Below are positions 33,655-38,705 of a DNA stretch of 38,705 nucleotides, in pieces. This DNA comes from Propionibacteriaceae bacterium. GTDB lineage: Bacteria; Actinomycetota; Actinomycetes; Propionibacteriales; Propionibacteriaceae. Where the stretch lies: the NCBI GenBank assembly GCA_031271975.1, contig JAISUR010000028.1, forward strand, positions 1 through 38,705, in the 5' to 3' direction. A program made the translations under genes and the position numbers. Every line of letters begins with the position of its first letter. Positions within the stretch are counted from its first letter, which is position 1. The notes below the pieces were generated by a model. That model searched no databases and was not told where the DNA came from. It was given only the letters and a program-made list of their open reading frames with translations.

Positions 33655-35958
33655 ATGAGCGATGACATGGTTCCCGTGAGGGTGTTGGGTAAAGGTGACC
33701 TCATCGCTCACACCCCGAGCGCGGCAGAGCCAAATGTGTGGCATGCATTGGGGTCGCACCTTCTTGAAACGAGTCGACTGGCTACTAGTTTCGCCGACGC
33801 ATTTGGCGGAGGGCCCGTCGCTGGATTTGCTGGGCTTGTACACGATGCAGGCAAAGCCGCACTGGACGTGCAATGCGCGCTGCGGCGTTGTGCAGTCGAC
33901 GGGAGCCGTCACCTGGGAGTACCACACAAGGGCGAGGGAGCGCAGTTGGCCTACTTGGTCGAAGAAGCAGGTGACGCAGAGGCCGCCACGGCAATCATGC
34001 TCATGAACTACGGTCACCACAACGGTATCCCAAATCTGTCAGGCGCAGGTAGGGACCTGCGTGCAGAGATGAAAGCTTCTCCCGGCAGGTTGGACGATCT
34101 GGTTGAGACTCTTGGTTCGCTCGTGGGATTGTCGATTCGTGATGCTGCGTCGCAGGCGGTTGCCCCCGCATTCGTAAAGGAGGCAGTCAATGCTCAGAAT
34201 TGCACGTCACTTGAGTTCTTCACCCGAATGTGCCACTCAGCTCTGGTCGACGCAGATTTCTTGGATACTTCGAGGCATTTCAGAGGTGGCGGCGCGTTGG
34301 AAGAGTCGCCGGTAGTAGCTATGGGCGTTCTGGCTGAGGTGTTCTTTGCGGAGTACGAGCGCCGTTACAGGGGATCTCCCACGACCCGCATGAATGCTCT
34401 CAGGCGTGAGCTTTTCGATGACGCCCGTCGCCAAGGCGGTGATCCAACGCCTTCCAAGATCTACAGGCTGCCAGCTGGCACCGGAACGGGCAAGACAATG
34501 GCGGCGGCCGCTTTTGCGCTGGAGCATGCACGGACTCATGGGAAGAGGCGGGTCTTGGTGGCCGTACCATACACGTCCATCACCACGCAGAATGCGGCAG
34601 AGTATCGCAGGATGTTCGGGAGCTTCGCGGGATCGGTTGTATTGGAGCATCAATCCGGGATTCTTGATTCGAGAATCGCTGATGATTCGTGGCGTCGTTT
34701 CGCTGCCGGCAACTGGGATGCCCAATTCATCGTGACCACGACGGTCCAACTCTTCGACTCGCTGTTCTCCAACAAGCCTTCAGCCACCCGAAAACTTCAT
34801 CGACTGGCCGATTCGGTCGTTGTTGTCGATGAAGTGCAAGCCCTTCCGCGCCGGTGGGTGCCCGCTATTCTCAACGTCCTTCGCGAGCTTTCTGAGCACT
34901 ATGGCGTGACTGTTCTGCTCTCTTCGGCTACCCAACCTCGTTTCTGGGCGCGCCAGGAGTGGAAGGGACTCGAGTACAGGGATATCGAGGTGCCTGGTAG
35001 CTCCCCAGGACGTGTGGTGTATCAGGTCAGACAGCAGCAGCAAACCTGGGATGAAGTTGCGGATGAACTGGCAGAGTTGTGCCAGGCGCTCGTGATCGTC
35101 AACACGACCGACGACGCGCAGGCGCTGTACCGGGCCGTTCGACGCAAGGTGGACGAGGCGAGACCGGTCTTCCACTTGTCGACCCGGATGTGTGGCCAGC
35201 ATCGAGCAGACACGTTGGAGGCCGTTAGACGTCTCTTAGGCCAAGAGTGTCCTGTGATTCTTGTCTCGACTCAAGTGGTGGAGGCGGGCGTCGACGTTGA
35301 TTTTCCGGTGGTTTATCGCGCAGTCGCTCCGGCAGATTCCATCTTGCAGAGTGCCGGAAGATGCAATCGTGAAGGAGTGCTGAGGCACCCTGGCAGGGTG
35401 GTGGTGTTCAACCCAGCCGAGGGGCATATGCCGCCAGGCGAGTACCAGATGGCCGCAAGCCTGGCCAAGGCCCTGTTCGTGGATGCCCCGGAAGGGAGCA
35501 CACTGCCGCGGGCCGATCTGACAAGTCCGAAAGGAATTGATCGCTATTACGAGGCCCTTGATTCTCTGGATCCGAACATCGCAGCCGGGGCAGCACAAAC
35601 GGCCGCAAGAGAATTGTCCATGGCCAGGGCTAGGCTCGACTTCGAGGAGGTAGCCACGATGTTTCACATGATCGACGATGACACGGTTCCGGTGGTGGTC
35701 GAGTACGGTTCGCCCGCCGACGTAGCAGAGGCCAGGGATATCCTGACCAGCCTGCATGACGATCCCGGCTCTGGCCTCACCTTGGCCCAACGCAGGTTCT
35801 TGGGGCGTTTCACTGTGTCTCTGCAACGCTGGATGTTGCAGCCCGGTGCAGCAGAGCAGGTCGGCGGGTCGGGCTCGGGATCCTGGCGCTGGATAGGCGA
35901 GTACGACGAGGTGTGCGGAGTTGTTGCTGGAGCAGGTAGGGAGGCCTCCATATGGTGA
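33655..35958 (+). CDS. cas3: CRISPR-associated helicase/nuclease Cas3 (type I-C)
   Basis: A 767-residue protein with an N-terminal HD nuclease (H30, H35, H63-D64 in LVHDAGKA, H91, H121-H122) and a C-terminal superfamily 2 helicase. Walker A is AGTGTGKT (274-281), the DEVQ box 392-395, the S-A-T motif 424-426, and motif VI is near 563-572 (QSAGRCNREG). Cas3 is recruited by Cascade to unwind and degrade target DNA. The ATG has GGAAAGG upstream. The 117-bp spacer from tRNA-Met must contain the operon promoter; no clear -35/-10 was seen. It overlaps cas5c by seven bases. Codon use here is richer in A and T than in the genes to the left. Confidence 0.96.
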   Translation: MSDDMVPVRVLGKGDLIAHTPSAAEPNVWHALGSHLLETSRLATSFADAFGGGPVAGFAGLVHDAGKAALDVQCALRRCAVDGSRHLGVPHKGEGAQLAYLVEEAGDAEAATAIMLMNYGHHNGIPNLSGAGRDLRAEMKASPGRLDDLVETLGSLVGLSIRDAASQAVAPAFVKEAVNAQNCTSLEFFTRMCHSALVDADFLDTSRHFRGGGALEESPVVAMGVLAEVFFAEYERRYRGSPTTRMNALRRELFDDARRQGGDPTPSKIYRLPAGTGTGKTMAAAAFALEHARTHGKRRVLVAVPYTSITTQNAAEYRRMFGSFAGSVVLEHQSGILDSRIADDSWRRFAAGNWDAQFIVTTTVQLFDSLFSNKPSATRKLHRLADSVVVVDEVQALPRRWVPAILNVLRELSEHYGVTVLLSSATQPRFWARQEWKGLEYRDIEVPGSSPGRVVYQVRQQQQTWDEVADELAELCQALVIVNTTDDAQALYRAVRRKVDEARPVFHLSTRMCGQHRADTLEAVRRLLGQECPVILVSTQVVEAGVDVDFPVVYRAVAPADSILQSAGRCNREGVLRHPGRVVVFNPAEGHMPPGEYQMAASLAKALFVDAPEGSTLPRADLTSPKGIDRYYEALDSLDPNIAAGAAQTAARELSMARARLDFEEVATMFHMIDDDTVPVVVEYGSPADVAEARDILTSLHDDPGSGLTLAQRRFLGRFTVSLQRWMLQPGAAEQVGGSGSGSWRWIGEYDEVCGVVAGAGREASIW

Positions 35959-36644
35959 GTGCATCGGCAGTCCACCACGATTGGACAGGTGTGAAAATGC
36001 CAGAGTTTCACGAGAAGCCACTGGCGCTCCAGGCGCGTGGTGACTGGGCATGCTTCACCCAACCCGGAATGAGTTCCGAACGAGTGTCGTACCCAATCAT
36101 GACCCCGTCCGCGGCAGATGGACTCTTGTCTTCCGTCTTCTGGAAGCCGCAGTTCCGCTGGGTGATCGAGGCCATAGAAGTCCTAGCTCCAGTGAAGTGG
36201 GTGACTTTGCGGCGCAATGAATGTGCTAAACCTATCACTCGGGAGGCGCTGGACAAGGGGTACCTTGATGTCGACAAGCACGTCCAGCAGCGAATGACTC
36301 TCATGCTTCGGGACGTGCACTATCGCGTCTTGGCTCACGTGTGGGTTCATCCTGATGCGGACGAGCAGAACCCGGCCAAGTGGAGAGACCAATTCCGGCG
36401 AAGGTTGGAACGCGGTCAGACCTTCCGCACTCCATTTTTCGGCATGAGGGAGCTTCATGCGGATGTGGATGTGGCCGATGACACTCCGGCAATTGATTGG
36501 AGTGTGAGTCTGGGCAGCATGATCCACTCCATCAAAGTGGATTCCCGGGGTCGTGAGTCCTACCGATGGTTCGCCGCTGATGTAGTTCATGGACGGATGG
36601 AGGTGCCCCGAATGGGAGCCACGAGCGAGGGGGGTGTCAGGTGA
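35952..36644 (+). CDS. cas5c: Cas5c, pre-crRNA processing subunit (type I-C)
   Basis: A 230-residue Cas5 of subtype I-C, which acts as the crRNA endonuclease in place of Cas6. FTQPGMSSERVSYPIMTPSA holds a tyrosine near 47 equivalent in position to the catalytic Tyr46 of Bacillus halodurans Cas5d. K109-H110 and the following QRMTLMLRDVHYRVLAH motif occupy the region where the family's catalytic Lys/His lie. It ends with a FRTPFFGMRELHADV segment. ATG 35952 has GGGAGG seven bases upstream; ATG 35997 would give the more usual family N-terminus. Confidence 0.92.
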   Translation: MVSASAVHHDWTGVKMPEFHEKPLALQARGDWACFTQPGMSSERVSYPIMTPSAADGLLSSVFWKPQFRWVIEAIEVLAPVKWVTLRRNECAKPITREALDKGYLDVDKHVQQRMTLMLRDVHYRVLAHVWVHPDADEQNPAKWRDQFRRRLERGQTFRTPFFGMRELHADVDVADDTPAIDWSVSLGSMIHSIKVDSRGRESYRWFAADVVHGRMEVPRMGATSEGGVR

Positions 36645-38602
36645 TACTGCAGGCACTTGCCCAGCATCAGACGTCTCTGGCGCCTGGCTATGCCATCAAG
36701 GGAATCGGCTTCGTCTTGCGCATACTGACGTCGCCTCTCGGGTGCCAGTTGGTGTCTCTGTACGAGGACGTCATTGATACAGGAGGCAAGGCTCGTCGAA
36801 CGGCCCCCGAGCACGCGGTACCCAACAAGGTCAGGTCCAACAACCCTCCACCGATCTTGGCATGTGACAACTCGACTTTTGTCCTGGGTTTGCCCCAGAG
36901 AGTTCGGGTGCCTGAAGAACTCAGGCAACTCGTTGCAGATTCTGCCAGATTGGCCTGGTCTAAAGACACGGGCAGGTTCGCCTGGGCGGATGGCTACCTT
37001 CGCCTCCGCGATTCTGCAGCGGGCACACAAAGAGATTCCCTTGAGCAGCTGATCTCAACGCAGCAAGCGGAGGACGAAACGGCCGCACGTAGACGCCAAG
37101 CGTTTAACGACCAACTTCTCGAATGGGTGAAGATTTCCGGGGAGGTTGGTGTTCAGGACTACGTGAAGTGGTACATGCAAGGCTCACCTGGCCTCGGATC
37201 AGGTGTAGCAGATGTACTCAGCGGCCCTGATGCCGGGCGACTTGCGCTCGATACTATCGCCATACAGGTCGAGTCGGGACCGTTCCTACACTCAATGCCC
37301 TCGGCCCAGGCATTCTGGATCGGCCAACTCTCGCCAGATGGCGAGGCTCGAGTCGATCGATGCATGCTATGTGGGACTACTGGTCCGGTGGTGGACAAGC
37401 TGCCGCAAGCAATAGCAGGCGCGAATGTGCCAGGCACAACAGCTTCTCAAGTAGCTCTAATCAGTGCCAACTTCTCGTCGGCTCTGCGCGGAGCCACAGG
37501 TGGTGGCCTCAAGTCCTCCCCCATTTGCCCATCATGCGGCATTAGGGCCGTCCAGTCGTTCAACGGTCTGGCATCGGACCGCCGCCATCGTCTTGGCCTT
37601 TTCGGGGACACAGCAACCGTCTGGTGGGTAAAGGGTGTTTCTGACAACGAGGGAGTCTTCTCTCTGCTTGAAGACCCAGATCCTGGCCGTGTGAAGCGTT
37701 TGTTGGAGTCGCCGCTTGATCCTTCCAGCCGTCCGCGCGGTCCGGTGGATGGAGATCGGTTCTTTGCGTTGACTTACTCTGGCAACGTTGCCCGGCTCGT
37801 GGTCAGGTCATGGGTGGACGTTCCGCTTTCAGATGCCGAGCGAAACATCCAGGCATGGTTTGCTGACATAGCGACTCCTGCAGAGCGCGAATTTCCGTCC
37901 CTTGGTGCGTTGGCAAAGAGCGCGGGGGATTTGGCCAGAGTTGAGAGGAAATGGCGCGAGACTATCCCAGATGGCACTGTGGAGGCGCTTCTGAGAACTG
38001 CGCTGGTAGGGGCGAGTCCGCCGCGCGGCTTGCTTCTTCGTGCGCTTGGCAGGGCCCGTGCCGAAGTCCACGTCGAGTCACGCAACGACGGGCTCGCCAA
38101 GAGTATCGCCAGACAGCGCGCAAGCGCGCGATTCGGCCTTTTCAGGCTCATTCTTAATCGCACCTACTTGAAGGAGAATCCAATGAAACAGCACCTCGAC
38201 GAAGGCAGGAGGTCACCCGCCTATCTGAGCGGTCGGCTCTTTGCAGTTCGAGAAAGCCTGCAATATGCGGCCTCAGGTGACGTCAACGCCTCCATCGTCG
38301 ATCGGTTCTTCTCTCGCGCGTCCGAAAATCCGGCGTCTGTGGAGCATTCACTGGCCGCCCTGGAAAAGCAACACCTAAAGGCCGTGGAACGAAAGAGAGG
38401 GAAAGGTGTGGCCACTGCTCTCGACAAGCGCATCACGGAGCTGCATGACTTGCTCGGAGCCGATGGCGCGCCTGGAAGACTGTCCGACACTGGCAGCGCC
38501 GAGTGGATCGCAGGCTACTACCAACAGCGCCAACACGATTTTTCCGCGGCAGCAGAACGCAAAGCCGCTCAAGCCCACAGCAATAACGAGACTCAGGAGT
38601 AA
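36641..38602 (+). CDS. cas8c: Cas8c (Csd1), Cascade large subunit (type I-C)
   Basis: A 653-residue Csd1/Cas8c protein. The N-terminus is typical (QALAQHQTSLAPGYAIKGI). A four-cysteine cluster sits at C241, C244, C296 and C299 (RCMLCGTTG, CPSCGIRA), as expected for a zinc-binding loop. The C-terminal third is helical with KENPMKQHLDEGRRSPAYLS and LAALEKQHLKAVERKRGKG, the part that would provide the Cas11-like function. It recognises the PAM and binds target DNA. The GTG start overlaps cas5c by four bases. Confidence 0.93.
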   Translation: MILQALAQHQTSLAPGYAIKGIGFVLRILTSPLGCQLVSLYEDVIDTGGKARRTAPEHAVPNKVRSNNPPPILACDNSTFVLGLPQRVRVPEELRQLVADSARLAWSKDTGRFAWADGYLRLRDSAAGTQRDSLEQLISTQQAEDETAARRRQAFNDQLLEWVKISGEVGVQDYVKWYMQGSPGLGSGVADVLSGPDAGRLALDTIAIQVESGPFLHSMPSAQAFWIGQLSPDGEARVDRCMLCGTTGPVVDKLPQAIAGANVPGTTASQVALISANFSSALRGATGGGLKSSPICPSCGIRAVQSFNGLASDRRHRLGLFGDTATVWWVKGVSDNEGVFSLLEDPDPGRVKRLLESPLDPSSRPRGPVDGDRFFALTYSGNVARLVVRSWVDVPLSDAERNIQAWFADIATPAEREFPSLGALAKSAGDLARVERKWRETIPDGTVEALLRTALVGASPPRGLLLRALGRARAEVHVESRNDGLAKSIARQRASARFGLFRLILNRTYLKENPMKQHLDEGRRSPAYLSGRLFAVRESLQYAASGDVNASIVDRFFSRASENPASVEHSLAALEKQHLKAVERKRGKGVATALDKRITELHDLLGADGAPGRLSDTGSAEWIAGYYQQRQHDFSAAAERKAAQAHSNNETQE

Positions 38603-38608
38603 TTACCC

Positions 38609-38705
38609 ATGACCAGCATCTACACAGACCCCTCACGCAAGCACGATGCCCTCCTTGTGTTTGACGCCATCGACTCCAATCCGAACGGTGATCCTGACAA
38701 CGCAG
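38609..38705 (+). CDS. cas7c: Cas7c (Csd2), Cascade backbone, 5' end only
   Basis: The first 32 codons are visible before the right edge. After a short leader (MTSIYTDPSRKHDALLVFD) the family motif SNPNGDPDN appears, which marks Csd2/Cas7 of type I-C. AGGAG lies nine bases before the ATG. The remaining operon (cas4, cas1, cas2 and array) is expected beyond the window. Confidence 0.9.
   Translation, partial: MTSIYTDPSRKHDALLVFDAIDSNPNGDPDNA

Overview
The window is high-GC DNA with GTG/TTG starts, short overlapping operons and a DivIVA/Wag31-type growth cluster (ftsZ-pgeF-sepF-yggT-divIVA). It also carries a PdtaR-like ANTAR regulator and many actinobacterial-type hypotheticals. It most likely comes from a member of class Actinomycetia. 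A corrinoid methyltransferase operon suggests that anaerobic or low-oxygen metabolism is available to it. All assignments come from reading motifs and context; no database search was possible.

Layout. 1-5.6 kb (mostly minus strand): an AAA/DUF4143 ATPase cut by the window edge, a saccharopine-dehydrogenase-like protein, an mgsA-Gfo/Idh/MocA pair, and a rhodanese-DUF2200 pair. 5.7-6.7 kb: tRNA-Leu(CAA) and an Rpn-type PD-(D/E)XK protein, sharing a hairpin between them. 6.9-12.2 kb: a PocR/AraC regulator followed by an mtaB-mtaC-reductive activator-DUF2284 operon, a methanol-type corrinoid methyl transfer module. 12.4-18.1 kb: a Tat-exported GH127 beta-L-arabinofuranosidase followed by a 1125-residue secreted multidomain protein, closed by a long hairpin. 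18.3-23.2 kb: pdtaR, a thioesterase, an alpha/beta hydrolase, obgE and a membrane-anchored lipase. 23.2-24.2 kb: a decayed patch with a VapC C-terminal remnant, two broken XRE regulators and one small HTH-like gene, ending at tRNA-Lys(CTT). 24.4-31.7 kb: ftsZ, pgeF, sepF, yggT, divIVA, a DksA/TraR zinc-finger gene, lspA, an RluD-type synthase and pyk. 31.8-33.5 kb: a divergent sigma-70 factor, repeats, a hypothetical gene, tRNA-Asn and tRNA-Met. 33.6 kb to the end: the front of a type I-C CRISPR-Cas operon (cas3-cas5c-cas8c-cas7c), visibly richer in A/T than the housekeeping genes.

How the genes may work together. MtaB would demethylate methanol (or a similar methyl donor) onto the corrinoid of MtaC. 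The [2Fe-2S]/ASKHA protein would reactivate oxidised cob(II)amide, and the PocR/AraC protein would sense the substrate. No MtaA- or MtrH-like second methyltransferase is present, so the final methyl acceptor is unknown. The neighbouring GH127 and secreted protein point to plant-polysaccharide use. Pectin breakdown releases both arabinose and methanol, which is a plausible but unproven link.

Other notable structure: a family of twin-hairpin intergenic repeats with compensatory base changes (copies near 23.27, 32.69 and 32.80 kb, and a half copy near 19.39 kb), and divergent start codons of a hydrolase and obgE that overlap by two bases. No CRISPR array, insertion sequence with ends, or origin is visible.
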